This document shows positions 16,425 to 25,968 of a stretch of 58,853 nt of DNA, piece after piece. Both the position numbers and the translations under genes were made by a program. Under the pieces are notes generated by a model, which saw only the letters and a program-made list of their open reading frames with translations, was not told the origin of the DNA and made no database searches. Every line of letters begins with the position of its first letter. The stretch's first letter is position 1. The stretch is taken from assembly GCA_023666885.1 (NCBI GenBank), contig JAMPBB010000004.1, positions 1 to 58,853 of the forward strand. The letters are read 5' to 3'. The stretch comes from Muribaculaceae bacterium (lineage in GTDB: Bacteria; Bacteroidota; Bacteroidia; Bacteroidales; Muribaculaceae).

Positions 16425-18632
16425 ATGATACATACCGTAATCAAACGCGATGGCCGCATAGTAGGCTATAATGAAGAAAAGATCAAAGCTGCCATACGCA
16501 AGGCCATGCTCCAGACCGAGATGGGCGAAGATGAAGCTCTGCTCCAAAAGATAGCGGATCGCATAGGCATGACCGGCAATGAGCGGATGACCGTGGAGGA
16601 AATCCAAGACCGTGTAGAGTTAGAGCTGATGTCCAGTCCGCGAAAGGAAGTGGCAAAAAGGTATATAGCGTATCGCGACCAGCGCAATATAGCGCGCCGA
16701 GCCAAGACACGCGATATGTTCCTTGAAATAATAGAGGCCAAGAATAACGATGTGACGCGCGAGAACGCAAATATGAACACTGACTCCCCTGCCGGGATGA
16801 TGATGAAATTTGCCAGCGAAACCACCAAGCCTTTCGTTGATGACTATCTGCTTTCAGCCGAAGCACGTGACGCCGTGCGCCACGGATACCTGCACATACA
16901 TGACAAGGACTACTATCCCACCAAGAGTCTGACCTGCGTACAGCATCCGCTTGACAGAATCCTGAAAAACGGATTCATGGCCGGGCACGGTGAAAGCCGC
17001 CCGGCGAAACGCATAGAAACAGCAAGCATAATAAGCTGCATATCACTTGAAACGGCACAAAACGAGATGCACGGAGGCCAAGCCATACCGGCATTTGACT
17101 TCTATCTGGCACCCTTTGTGCGCAGCAGCTACATTGAGGAGCTGAAGAAACTTGAGGCTCTGAGCGGCAAAGACCTGTCGGCATATTATAATCAGGAAAT
17201 AGATGATTATATACACCGCCCGCTTGAGGGATTGGAGGGCGATGAGCGCATGCTCCAACACGCCATGAATCAGACCGTGGAGCGTGTGCATCAGTCAATG
17301 GAGGCATTCATACACAATATGAATACCATACATTCACGTGGTGGCAATCAGGTGGTATTCAGCTCCATAAACTACGGTACCGACACGTCAGCCGAAGGTA
17401 GATGCGTAATACGCGAGCTTCTAAACTCTACATATGAGGGCGTGGGCAGCGGAGCCACGGCAATATTCCCCATACAGATATGGAAGAAAAAACGCGGCGT
17501 AAGCTACCTGCCGGAGGATCGAAACTATGACCTTTACAAATTAGCGTGCAAGGTAACTGCCCGACGTTTCTTCCCGAACTTCGTGAACCTGGACGCCACA
17601 TATAACTATCATGAAAAATGGCGCGCTGATGATCCTGAGCGCTATCGCTATGAGGTGGCTACAATGGGATGCCGTACCCGCGTATTCGAGAACCGTTATG
17701 GCGAAAAGACATCGATAGGACGTGGCAATCTCAGCTTCTCTACCATAAACATTGTGCGTATAGCCATAGAATGCATGATGATAAAGGACCGGGAGGAGCG
17801 CATAGCACGCTTCTTCAAGAAGCTTGATGAAATCCTTGAAATTACGGCCCGACAGCTTTGTGACCGCTTTGATTTCCAGAAAACGGCCCTTGTAAAACAG
17901 TTCCCCTTGCTAATGAGCCGCCTGTGGAACGGAAGCGATACGCTCAAACCTGACCAGACCATAGAATCAGTAATAAATCAGGGCACACTCGGGATAGGGT
18001 TCATAGGACTGGCCGAATGCCTTGTGGCCCTGACCGGCAAACACCACGGCGAAAGCGAGGCATCACAGCAGTTAGGACTGCGGATAGTGCAACACATGCG
18101 TAGCCGCATCAACGAGTTTTCGGAGAGATACCAGCACAATTTCTCCGTATTGGCCACACCGGCTGAAGGACTGTCAGGCAAATTCACTGCCAAGGACCGC
18201 AAGAGTTTCGGCATACTTGAAGGTATCACGGACAAGATATATTATACCAATTCCAATCATGTGCCGGTATACTATCACTGCTCGCCCAAGCACAAGGCCG
18301 AGGTGGAAGCTCCGTACCATGAACTTACCGGAGGCGGCCACATATTCTATGTGGAGATAGATGGCGACGCCACCCACAATCCTCAGGCCATAGCCGATAT
18401 TGTGGACTTGATGGACAAGAACAATATGGGTTACTGCTCCGTAAACCATAACCGCAACAGGTGCATGGACTGCGGCTATGAGGATGCATCGGATTCACTT
18501 GAGATATGCCCCAAATGCGGCGGTTCAGACATTGACAAGCTCCAACGCATCACCGGCTATCTCGTAGGTACTACTGACCGGTGGAATCATGCCAAATTAT
18601 CAGAACTGAATGACCGGGTGGTGCACAAATAA
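16425..18632 (+). CDS. nrdD: Anaerobic (class III) ribonucleoside-triphosphate reductase
   Basis: The catalytic subunit that reduces ribonucleoside triphosphates to dNTPs without oxygen, using a glycyl radical. It has 735 residues from the ATG at 16425, which opens directly on the ATP-cone (VIKRDGRIVGYNEEKI, residues 5-20). The central barrel has typical NrdD segments. The C-terminus has a four-Cys zinc site (CMDCGY, then CPKCGG) and the glycyl-radical motif RITGYL, with the radical Gly near residue 711. The activase gene nrdG follows seven bases downstream, so the pair is one operon. A strong promoter and twin repeats upstream point to regulation, perhaps by oxygen or dNTP level. Confidence 0.96.
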   Translation: MIHTVIKRDGRIVGYNEEKIKAAIRKAMLQTEMGEDEALLQKIADRIGMTGNERMTVEEIQDRVELELMSSPRKEVAKRYIAYRDQRNIARRAKTRDMFLEIIEAKNNDVTRENANMNTDSPAGMMMKFASETTKPFVDDYLLSAEARDAVRHGYLHIHDKDYYPTKSLTCVQHPLDRILKNGFMAGHGESRPAKRIETASIISCISLETAQNEMHGGQAIPAFDFYLAPFVRSSYIEELKKLEALSGKDLSAYYNQEIDDYIHRPLEGLEGDERMLQHAMNQTVERVHQSMEAFIHNMNTIHSRGGNQVVFSSINYGTDTSAEGRCVIRELLNSTYEGVGSGATAIFPIQIWKKKRGVSYLPEDRNYDLYKLACKVTARRFFPNFVNLDATYNYHEKWRADDPERYRYEVATMGCRTRVFENRYGEKTSIGRGNLSFSTINIVRIAIECMMIKDREERIARFFKKLDEILEITARQLCDRFDFQKTALVKQFPLLMSRLWNGSDTLKPDQTIESVINQGTLGIGFIGLAECLVALTGKHHGESEASQQLGLRIVQHMRSRINEFSERYQHNFSVLATPAEGLSGKFTAKDRKSFGILEGITDKIYYTNSNHVPVYYHCSPKHKAEVEAPYHELTGGGHIFYVEIDGDATHNPQAIADIVDLMDKNNMGYCSVNHNRNRCMDCGYEDASDSLEICPKCGGSDIDKLQRITGYLVGTTDRWNHAKLSELNDRVVHK

Positions 18633-18638
18633 ATCATT

Positions 18639-19139
18639 ATGACTGACGAAACATTACGGGTACTGAGGGTCATTGACGGCACTACCGTCGATGGCCCCGG
18701 TTTTCGTACATCCATATATCTGGCCGGGTGTACTCATCACTGTCCCGGATGCCACAACCCTGAATCATGGGCGCCCCTCGGGGGTGAGGAAATGTCCGTA
18801 GGAGAGCTCATGGACAGAATTGAAGCGAATGATATGGATGTGACATTCAGCGGAGGCGATCCTATGTATCAAGCCCAAGCGTTACTACCCCTTGTCAAGG
18901 CCATAAAGGCTCATGGGCGGAATATATGGTGTTTCACAGGATATACGTATGAGCAGGCTGAAGCCCAGCAGGATATGGCGCGTGTGCTTGACTATGTGGA
19001 TGTGCTTGTAGACGGCCCGTTCATAGAACGGCTCCGCGACACATCCCTACTGTTCAGAGGCTCCTCAAACCAGCGGCTCATAAAAATAGACCCCTCCCGC
19101 AGTGCAGGAAGGATCATACTATGGGAGCCTGAATTTTAG
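18639..19139 (+). CDS. nrdG: Anaerobic ribonucleotide reductase activating protein (radical SAM)
   Basis: A 166-residue radical SAM activase that abstracts hydrogen from the NrdD glycine to make the catalytic radical. The 4Fe-4S motif C-x3-C-x2-C is in GCTHHCPGCHNPESW (residues about 31-44). It is followed by the SAM-contact pattern TFSGGDPMYQ near 68-77, and DVLVDGPF later. The length is typical. It directly follows nrdD in the same direction. It ends seven bases from the convergent MBOAT gene with no clear hairpin in between, so read-through into antisense is possible. Confidence 0.95.
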   Translation: MTDETLRVLRVIDGTTVDGPGFRTSIYLAGCTHHCPGCHNPESWAPLGGEEMSVGELMDRIEANDMDVTFSGGDPMYQAQALLPLVKAIKAHGRNIWCFTGYTYEQAEAQQDMARVLDYVDVLVDGPFIERLRDTSLLFRGSSNQRLIKIDPSRSAGRIILWEPEF

Positions 19140-19146
19140 AGGTTGT

Positions 19147-20637
19147 TTAATATTGCAGATATATGAACGGTACTATGTCACTGGACCGTACCTGAATTAT
19201 AACCAATATCACTATAGCCAGTACTATGGCCTGGACCACAAGCGGGAGCATATGGTATCGGGCCTTGAGCCGTGAAGTCCATCGTGACGGCATGAAGTGC
19301 ATCACATAGCCAAGCACCATGGCAAGCACTATCATAAGATAACCGCCTATGAACTGAGGAGCCACGGACAGATGAAACGATGTAAATATCTGAGTACCCA
19401 TCTCGCGCACCGTATCAAGCGAGCGTGCACGGAAGAAAACGAAACTCAGTGCAATCAGATTGAAGGTGACAAAGATATTCAGCGCCACACGCCATTTCTG
19501 CGAGCGCTTTTCTTCCGACAGACGCGGCATGACCGCCTTAGAGGCCTTATGGCCTACGAGCAGAAGCCCCTGCAGTCCGCCCCATATCACATACATCCAT
19601 GATGCCCCGTGCCACAGGCCGCCTACAAGCATGGTGGTCATAAGATTGGCATGCTGACGCGGGCGCCCCTTGCGGTTGCCGCCAAGCGGTATATACACAT
19701 AGTCACGAAGCCAACCGGAGAGCGATATATGCCATCTGTGCCAAAACTCCGTAGGGCTCTGCGACTTGAACGGCGAGCGGAAATTGTCAAGGAACCGATA
19801 GCCGAGCAGAAGCGCTATGCCTATGGCCATGTCCGAATAGCCTGAGAAGTCACAATACAGCTGTATGGTGAATCCGTAGATGCCCATCATATTTTCAAAA
19901 CCGCTGTACAGTGACGGGTTGTCAAAAATACGGTCAACAAAATTCTGGCTTATGAAATCGGCCACTATCACTTTCTTGACCAATCCGCACATAATCAAGA
20001 ACAGGCCTTCGCTCACCATGGTACGTGATGCCACCGGATCAGCCTGAACCTGAGGCAGCATATCCTTGGCCCGGACAACGGGTCCGGCAAGCAACGGCGG
20101 AAAGAACGTCAAGTAGAATGTATATGCAAGGAAATCATGGCAAGCCTTGATGTCGCCCCGATATATGTCAACGATATAGCTTATGGAACGGAAGGTGAAG
20201 AACGATATGCCTGCCGGCAATATTATGTCAAGAGCATCAAACTTGGTCCCGGAAAAATTGGCTATGGTTTCGTATATGAGGTTGAAGTACTTGAAATATA
20301 CGAGCATACCTATATTTATAAATACATTCAGCCCCACTATGCATCTGCGCCACAGCCTTGATGTGGTGCGCTCCATAAGCAAGCCAAGTACATAGTCAGC
20401 AATACATACGCCTAAAAGGATGAAGCAGTATTCAGCCGATGATTTATAGTAGAAATAAAGGGAGAATAAAATCACAAATATAAGCTTGGCCACACGGAAT
20501 CGGCGCATCATATGATATATGAGCAGGAATGCTGCAAACAATATGAGGAAAAGCCCGGTATTGAACAGCAATGGATTTGCAGCGTCGAATTTCAGCACAT
20601 CTATCAAGCGGCTGAGTATTGAGGCATCGTTATTCAT
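19147..20637 (-). CDS. MBOAT family membrane O-acyltransferase (AlgI/PatA-like), first copy
   Basis: A 496-residue polytopic membrane protein with about ten helices, from the ATG at 20637. An in-frame TTG at 20670 could add 11 residues but lies two bases from the upstream stop. MBOAT signatures include FFPPLLAGPVVRAKDMLPQ, YCDFSGYSDMAIG, EFWHRWHISLSGWLRDYVYIPLGG and the invariant His in GGLWHGASWMYVIWGG. AlgI/PatA-type proteins pass acetyl groups across the membrane for O-acetylation of polysaccharide or peptidoglycan. Two SGNH-fold genes lie directly upstream (spacing 34 bases, then a 4-base overlap), forming a three-gene acylation module. The acceptor polymer is not known. A second MBOAT is at 50435-51907. 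Confidence 0.9.
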   Translation of the reverse strand: MNNDASILSRLIDVLKFDAANPLLFNTGLFLILFAAFLLIYHMMRRFRVAKLIFVILFSLYFYYKSSAEYCFILLGVCIADYVLGLLMERTTSRLWRRCIVGLNVFINIGMLVYFKYFNLIYETIANFSGTKFDALDIILPAGISFFTFRSISYIVDIYRGDIKACHDFLAYTFYLTFFPPLLAGPVVRAKDMLPQVQADPVASRTMVSEGLFLIMCGLVKKVIVADFISQNFVDRIFDNPSLYSGFENMMGIYGFTIQLYCDFSGYSDMAIGIALLLGYRFLDNFRSPFKSQSPTEFWHRWHISLSGWLRDYVYIPLGGNRKGRPRQHANLMTTMLVGGLWHGASWMYVIWGGLQGLLLVGHKASKAVMPRLSEEKRSQKWRVALNIFVTFNLIALSFVFFRARSLDTVREMGTQIFTSFHLSVAPQFIGGYLMIVLAMVLGYVMHFMPSRWTSRLKARYHMLPLVVQAIVLAIVILVIIQVRSSDIVPFIYLQY

Positions 20638-20671
20638 AGAAGTGATTTGATTATCTGAGTATAGGGGCAAT

Positions 20672-22066
20672 TTACTTATTTAGGGCTTCATTCACGGCCT
20701 TGTACAGCATATAGCCTTGCAGCCGGTAACCTTTCGCCGTATGATGCACCCGATCCCGGCCATACAGGCCACCATCGAGCCATTTGGCAGAAGCGCCTGA
20801 GCCTCCGGCCACATCATACCAGTCATATACAGCTATATTATTATTATGTCCGTACTGAAGTATTGCATTGCGCACGGCGGCCACATTAGTGTTGACGCCA
20901 TAGCTGCGCACACGCTGTGTTTCGTTGACCGTTTTCATCTGAGTCTTGTATTTCTTTCGCTTGCCTTTCTTACCCTTGACAGGTACTTTTACAGCTTTCT
21001 TTACTTTACGCGTAACCTTATTGTATATGCTTCGCTGACATTCCATAGGCGTAACCAGCAATATGGAGGCCTGTGGGTTAGCTGCTTTGATGTTTTTGAC
21101 AAGCCTGTCCATCTGTGAGGTGAATGTCGCAGCATTAAAATGTCCGAAGGCCTCATTGGTGCCGAGTGATATTATAACGAGATCCGGCTGAAGAGGGGCT
21201 ATCCCGGCACCTACCGTACCTATATTATTATATGTCTGGTAAGCGGCACCATTGTTACCTATAGTGTGGTAGAACACGCCCGGACGGTTGCCCGACAGGC
21301 TGGCACCGAACAGTGTCAGGTCACCTTCAGTATCAAACCGCACCCTTACGCCAGTTTGTTCAGACGTCAGGTCAATATGCGTATAGTCACGCGAGTATTT
21401 AGGAGAAAAAGGTATAGCCTTGCCGTTACGATCCTCCACAGCAGTTACATTCATGCGGCCGTTGTGAAAGAGCGTTATGGAAGAGAATGGATTATAGTCA
21501 TCATCCTCACGGGTGGCCACAAAAATTTCACTTGAACGCCTTGACGGGCGTATGGATGAGCCGGTAAAGCCCATGGTATGAGGCCACGGTGTCTTCATCA
21601 CCTTGGCCGGAATCCATTTGTCGCTGCTTTGGAATTGGTAATCCGAAGGCTCGTTTGTGCCCGTAATACGCAGCGGGGTTACAAGCCCACGACCGGCATT
21701 GCCATAATCATACTGGAAAAGTTCACGTGCAGTGCCGGTGGCTATATCGGCCTGCAAATGACTGTCGCCAATATGTACTATGGTAAACGGATTTCGCTTT
21801 ACATTGTGTAGCGCTTTCGAAGCGGCGCTCCAGTCGGCTCCATTCATTGTTATATGGTTCTTACCTTCCTTGACAAAGTCAGGCACGGTAATACCGGGGT
21901 CGTCCTCCCCTTCTTCTATAACGGGATTCTCGCGCAGCTCCGCTTCATCATCTACCTCAAAATCATCATCAGGATTATCAGGACCCGGCGTGTCGGAAGC
22001 CCACACGGTAAGCGAAGCCGCCGTGGCCACAAAGAGAGCTAATATGCATATCCGCTTAAACTTCAT
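20672..22066 (-). CDS. Exported SGNH/GDSL-fold acyltransferase or esterase
   Basis: A 464-residue secreted protein with signal peptide 1-23 (ending VWA), then an acidic Asp/Glu/Pro-rich linker to about residue 62. SGNH blocks: GDSH with Ser102, a central Gly/Asn region (FYHTIGNNGAAYQ), SLGTNEAFG, and the Asp-x-x-His of RDRVHHTAKGY near the C-terminus. A lysine/arginine-rich insertion of about 30 residues interrupts the domain before the last block. It overlaps the upstream SGNH gene by four bases and precedes the MBOAT gene. In AlgJ/AlgX or PatB systems such a protein takes the acetyl group delivered by the MBOAT and transfers it to the polymer; that role is inferred here. Confidence 0.82.
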   Translation of the reverse strand: MKFKRICILALFVATAASLTVWASDTPGPDNPDDDFEVDDEAELRENPVIEEGEDDPGITVPDFVKEGKNHITMNGADWSAASKALHNVKRNPFTIVHIGDSHLQADIATGTARELFQYDYGNAGRGLVTPLRITGTNEPSDYQFQSSDKWIPAKVMKTPWPHTMGFTGSSIRPSRRSSEIFVATREDDDYNPFSSITLFHNGRMNVTAVEDRNGKAIPFSPKYSRDYTHIDLTSEQTGVRVRFDTEGDLTLFGASLSGNRPGVFYHTIGNNGAAYQTYNNIGTVGAGIAPLQPDLVIISLGTNEAFGHFNAATFTSQMDRLVKNIKAANPQASILLVTPMECQRSIYNKVTRKVKKAVKVPVKGKKGKRKKYKTQMKTVNETQRVRSYGVNTNVAAVRNAILQYGHNNNIAVYDWYDVAGGSGASAKWLDGGLYGRDRVHHTAKGYRLQGYMLYKAVNEALNK

Positions 22067-23574
22067 TTCTTAAGGTTATGGTTTATGGCCGACACGAAAC
22101 GTGTGGCAAGTTCACGGCCTCCCTTGTGGGTAAGGTGAATGTAGTCCTTGTTGGCCAACCCGTTGGATGCCCATGACACTATGGCATCCTGTCCGCCCAT
22201 GGCTTCGCGCGTGTCCCAGAACAACGAATGCGTGCGCCGGGCCACCTCACGTTGAGCCGCTATCATATTCCGGCCTGTAGGCATGGAGTGAACCTCACCC
22301 CCGCGTTTCTCTCCTCTATCGCCCACGCCCATAATAAGGATGTCGGCACCGGGATAGCATGCACGCATATGGTTTACCACCTCTTCCATGCGCCGGCTGT
22401 ACACACTGTAATCAGTCTGCTTGGACGACATGGCATTTATTCCGAACTCCAATACTATCAAGTCATAGTTTATGAACTTTGACATTTGTCGGCATAGTTC
22501 GGCATTGACGTTTCGAAGGGATATGCCGGAGAATCCACGCGATGACATACAGTCGACACTGATACCTCTGTCGGCATCAAGCCACACGCCAAGCCCTATT
22601 ATGGAAGGTGTGGAGGAGCTAACGGCAAAATCAGTGGTTACGCCCGGAACGGTTATGGCTTGAACATCCGATGAGGGGGTCAATTCATGTGTGGCCCACT
22701 CTCCAGAGGTCTTTACTTTCACCGTTCCACCCTTAGGCGCTATGAACAGGAAGCGTGACGTTTCCCACTTGTCAGCATTGGCCAGCGCCGATGTCCCTGA
22801 ATAGGTGGCGGTACCCTCACCCGAAGGTTTGAAGTAATGTTCGGAGATGCCCATATAAGCCTTCTCGCCTTTCTTATTAGAGGCATATGTGCTCCAACCT
22901 TTACCTCCCTGCTTCACGCTACGCCTGAATCCGGGGAAATCGCTGAACAGGCTCATATATCCTACGCCTGAACCGCCATGTGCGGTCTGAAGCTGGGCGC
23001 GCACATCCTGAGTAAAGATATCACCTTCAATATAACTGTCGCCCAACACGGCTATACGGGCCAGTCGACCGGCGGCAAGTGCCGACCGCAATTTCGAAAG
23101 CCCGGTCTGTGACGCCGTATAATCTTCTATCTGAACCAGATCGCCTACTCTTGCAGGCTTTTCAGCTATGAGTATGCTGTCATTCTGTGCGGCTCCGGCT
23201 GCAGGCTTATATGCTATAACAGCCCCGTTCTCATCAAGTACAGGTACCTGTGCGGCAGCAGAATCCGAAGGCACACCCGTTATAACCGCAGGGCCTTCAT
23301 TCATGGCCTGACGCAGCTCCGGATCGATGCCTTCATCACCACTTACCGCACTGGTAGTATCAGTGTCCAGCATGGGGAATATGTCACTCAACAGATTAAA
23401 ATCTTTCAGCTTGCCACCAGACCATTTGTATAATGGCATATACGATACGCCTACAAGCACGGCAAGTGCTATAACCACTATTACAAGAGCCCTCAGTCCG
23501 GTGTTACGTTTCTTTACAGGTTCGGCAGGCTCTACTTCGGATTCCTCCGGATTATTGTCAATATCTTCAATCAT
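22063..23574 (-). CDS. Membrane-anchored SGNH-fold protein, partner of MBOAT
   Basis: A 503-residue protein with an acidic N-terminus, one transmembrane helix at about 28-46 (ALVIVVIALAVLVGV) and a periplasmic domain. SGNH block I is VLGDSYIEGD with Ser180. GVGYMSLFSDFPG and a beta-rich insertion follow, then LEFGINAMSS (block III) and YIHLTHKGG, whose His is in the usual block V place. The fold and operon position, with a second SGNH protein and an MBOAT downstream, suggest the transfer partner in envelope acylation. The catalytic Ser and His are visible. Whether it acts as transferase or esterase cannot be told from sequence. Confidence 0.78.
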   Translation of the reverse strand: MIEDIDNNPEESEVEPAEPVKKRNTGLRALVIVVIALAVLVGVSYMPLYKWSGGKLKDFNLLSDIFPMLDTDTTSAVSGDEGIDPELRQAMNEGPAVITGVPSDSAAAQVPVLDENGAVIAYKPAAGAAQNDSILIAEKPARVGDLVQIEDYTASQTGLSKLRSALAAGRLARIAVLGDSYIEGDIFTQDVRAQLQTAHGGSGVGYMSLFSDFPGFRRSVKQGGKGWSTYASNKKGEKAYMGISEHYFKPSGEGTATYSGTSALANADKWETSRFLFIAPKGGTVKVKTSGEWATHELTPSSDVQAITVPGVTTDFAVSSSTPSIIGLGVWLDADRGISVDCMSSRGFSGISLRNVNAELCRQMSKFINYDLIVLEFGINAMSSKQTDYSVYSRRMEEVVNHMRACYPGADILIMGVGDRGEKRGGEVHSMPTGRNMIAAQREVARRTHSLFWDTREAMGGQDAIVSWASNGLANKDYIHLTHKGGRELATRFVSAINHNLKK

Positions 23575-23586
23575 AATCTATCTATT

Positions 23587-24663
23587 TCACTTACATTGTA
23601 TGGCATCAAGAATGGAGGAGGCTTTAGCCTCCGTTTCAAGCCACTCTGATTCCGGATCAGAATCACATGTTATTCCACTTCCGGTAAAAACGTTATATAT
23701 ATAATCCGTATCATAATTATTTACATCTGAAACCCGCGCACAGCGCAGATTCACGTAGCACGATAACTTATCGGCAGAACGATATCCTATCCAACCGCCA
23801 TAGCAGCCCCGAGGACACGATTCCGTGGATGTGATATGCCGGAGCGCATTCTCATACGGCGTACCGAATAATGCCGGGGTGGGGCTCAATGCATCAAGCA
23901 ATGCATCCACGTCGGCCTCGCCATGTGCTTCAATCTTATGCGCCAAGTGCTTTATTGCGCCGAATGTGACTTCGCTTGCCTCATGTACTACGGGTGTCAA
24001 TCCGGAATGCCTGAAGGCTGACACTATATGATCCAGTACATATGTATGCTCAGCCGTGTTCTTGTCATCCCACCCCGGAGCATGCTCGGCGGGAAGTGTT
24101 CCGGCAAGCGCCATACTTACGCTATGCCGTGAGGCTGCTTCGTAGCTCAAAAGAAGTTCAGGCGATGCACCAAGCCAAGTGCCGGTAGCGGGCGTATAAT
24201 AAAGGTATCTGAATGTGGCAGGATGTACTGAAAAGTATTTTTCAGCCACTGATTCAGGGCCTTGAGCCGACTTCATGGAGATCACACGGCATATAACCGT
24301 CTTCCCGCCATTCTCTTTCAATGAAGAGATTACGGCACTCAGGCCATTGACATATGATGTGTAGCTGTCTGACTCAACGGCGAGCAGACCATCATGTACC
24401 GGCTCGGCAACCTTCGACGGGGTATAATTCATTACAGTATGCTCATCAAACCGCTCCGCTATCCTATATACGTCATCATGCTTTTTATGGCCGCATATAA
24501 GGAATCCGGAGGCGGGATTCGCGGAATACGCACCGGCGACAGGTCCCACATCCTCGGCAGCTATAAACTGATAAGCATCTTCACCCGGAAGGGCAAAAAG
24601 CGCAAACGGAATCTTCATGCGCAGGCAATATCTTGCCGCTTCAAGTTGCTGATCGGTAATCAT
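23587..24663 (-). CDS. menF: Isochorismate synthase (chorismate-binding family)
   Basis: A 358-residue chorismate-utilising enzyme that converts chorismate to isochorismate, the first committed step to menaquinone. The C-terminal two thirds carries the family signatures: TGTWLGASPELLL, ALAGTLPAE, EHTYVLDHI, LSPTPALFGTP, and CPRGCYGGWIGY near 290-301. The short N-terminus and the lack of an anthranilate-type glutamine site favour isochorismate synthase over TrpE or PabB. It starts inside the end of rimO (four-base overlap), so ftsY, rimO and menF are probably cotranscribed. It is separated from menD by about 7.5 kb. Confidence 0.87.
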   Translation of the reverse strand: MITDQQLEAARYCLRMKIPFALFALPGEDAYQFIAAEDVGPVAGAYSANPASGFLICGHKKHDDVYRIAERFDEHTVMNYTPSKVAEPVHDGLLAVESDSYTSYVNGLSAVISSLKENGGKTVICRVISMKSAQGPESVAEKYFSVHPATFRYLYYTPATGTWLGASPELLLSYEAASRHSVSMALAGTLPAEHAPGWDDKNTAEHTYVLDHIVSAFRHSGLTPVVHEASEVTFGAIKHLAHKIEAHGEADVDALLDALSPTPALFGTPYENALRHITSTESCPRGCYGGWIGYRSADKLSCYVNLRCARVSDVNNYDTDYIYNVFTGSGITCDSDPESEWLETEAKASSILDAIQCK

Positions 24664-25961
24664 GACTCTACTACCTCGGCTATGAGTTCATACGGTAAGG
24701 CCTCTTGAATTCTGACATTCACAAATTCGCCCGGCACGAGTGTACATGTCTTTTTCACAAGAACCTCCGGATCCACTTCCGGCGAATCATATTCAGTGCG
24801 CCCTATATAGTAATCACGCTCTTCGCGGTCAATCATTACACGATATACCGATCCCACCTTGCCAAGCTGATGTTCGAGAGCTATTCCTTCCTGAAGCTTC
24901 ATCAGGCGGTCAAGCCTTGATGCCTTGACTTCGGGCGGCACATCATCGCTGAAATTCTTTGCTCCAAACGTATCTTCCTCCTTACAATAGGCAAATGCTC
25001 CCATGCGCTCAAAACGCTGACGTTCGGTAAAGTCCATCAATTCCTTGAACTCCGCGTCGCCCTCGCCCGGAAATCCTACCATAAGCGTGGTACGGATATG
25101 TATACCCGGCACCTTTTCACGAATATGCTTTATGAGCGCTTCCGTCTCGGCCGAGTCGATATGTCTGCGCATATTTTTCAGAACCGGATCAGATATATGC
25201 TGGAGAGCTATGTCAAGATATTTGCATACATTGGAGCGCGCAGCCATGACATCAAGCACCTCTTCAGGGAAATCAGCCGGATACAGATAATGCAATCGGA
25301 TCCACTCTATGCCTTTTACATCGGCCAAAGCATCAACAAGGCGCGCCAATTCACACCTGCCATACAAGTCTTTTCCGTAACTGGAAAGGTCCTGTGCTAT
25401 TACATTCAGTTCCTTTACGCCTCGTGATGCAAGCATCTCAGCCTCAGCCACGAGCTCTTCAACAGAGCGGGAGCGGAACCGGCCGGTTATAAGAGGTATG
25501 GCACAGAAAGAGCAAAACCTGTCACAACCCTCAGCCACTTTAAGATATGCATGATGCCGAGGTGTGGTTATGACCCTGTCATATGGTGCTGATGCCGGGT
25601 ATTTACGCGAAAGATCTGATGCCATACCTATCCAGTCAGTCTTGCCGTACCATCTGTCCACCTCGGGTATCTCCGCTTTCAGTTCATCAAGGTAGCGCTG
25701 ACTCAGGCAACCCATTACAATGAGATCTTTCACATGGCCATTTCTTTTGGCCTGTGCGTATTCAAGTATGGTGTTTACAGACTCTTCTTTGGCATCGCCT
25801 ATAAAGCCACAAGTGTTAATCACCACTATATCATGACGGTCACTCCCCGATTCGTGGACTACGTCAAAACCCACGTCAGAAAGCATTCTCATCAAGCGCT
25901 CGGAGTCGACAAGATTCTTTGAACACCCGAGCGAAATAATATTAACGCTTCTTTTTGGCAT
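24660..25961 (-). CDS. rimO: Ribosomal protein S12 methylthiotransferase
   Basis: A 433-residue radical SAM enzyme that adds a methylthio group to Asp88/89 of ribosomal protein S12. The N-terminal UPF0004 domain has the auxiliary-cluster cysteines Cys13 (LGCSKN), Cys51 (NTCGF) and Cys85 (MGCLSQRY). The radical SAM C-x3-C-x2-C is Cys146/150/153 (EGCDRFCSFCAIP). A TRAM domain forms the last 65 residues. The SLGCSKNLVDSE opening and NTCGFI separate RimO from MiaB. It lies 7 bases downstream of ftsY and overlaps menF. Confidence 0.95.
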   Translation of the reverse strand: MPKRSVNIISLGCSKNLVDSERLMRMLSDVGFDVVHESGSDRHDIVVINTCGFIGDAKEESVNTILEYAQAKRNGHVKDLIVMGCLSQRYLDELKAEIPEVDRWYGKTDWIGMASDLSRKYPASAPYDRVITTPRHHAYLKVAEGCDRFCSFCAIPLITGRFRSRSVEELVAEAEMLASRGVKELNVIAQDLSSYGKDLYGRCELARLVDALADVKGIEWIRLHYLYPADFPEEVLDVMAARSNVCKYLDIALQHISDPVLKNMRRHIDSAETEALIKHIREKVPGIHIRTTLMVGFPGEGDAEFKELMDFTERQRFERMGAFAYCKEEDTFGAKNFSDDVPPEVKASRLDRLMKLQEGIALEHQLGKVGSVYRVMIDREERDYYIGRTEYDSPEVDPEVLVKKTCTLVPGEFVNVRIQEALPYELIAEVVES

Positions 25962-25968
25962 AATCAGT

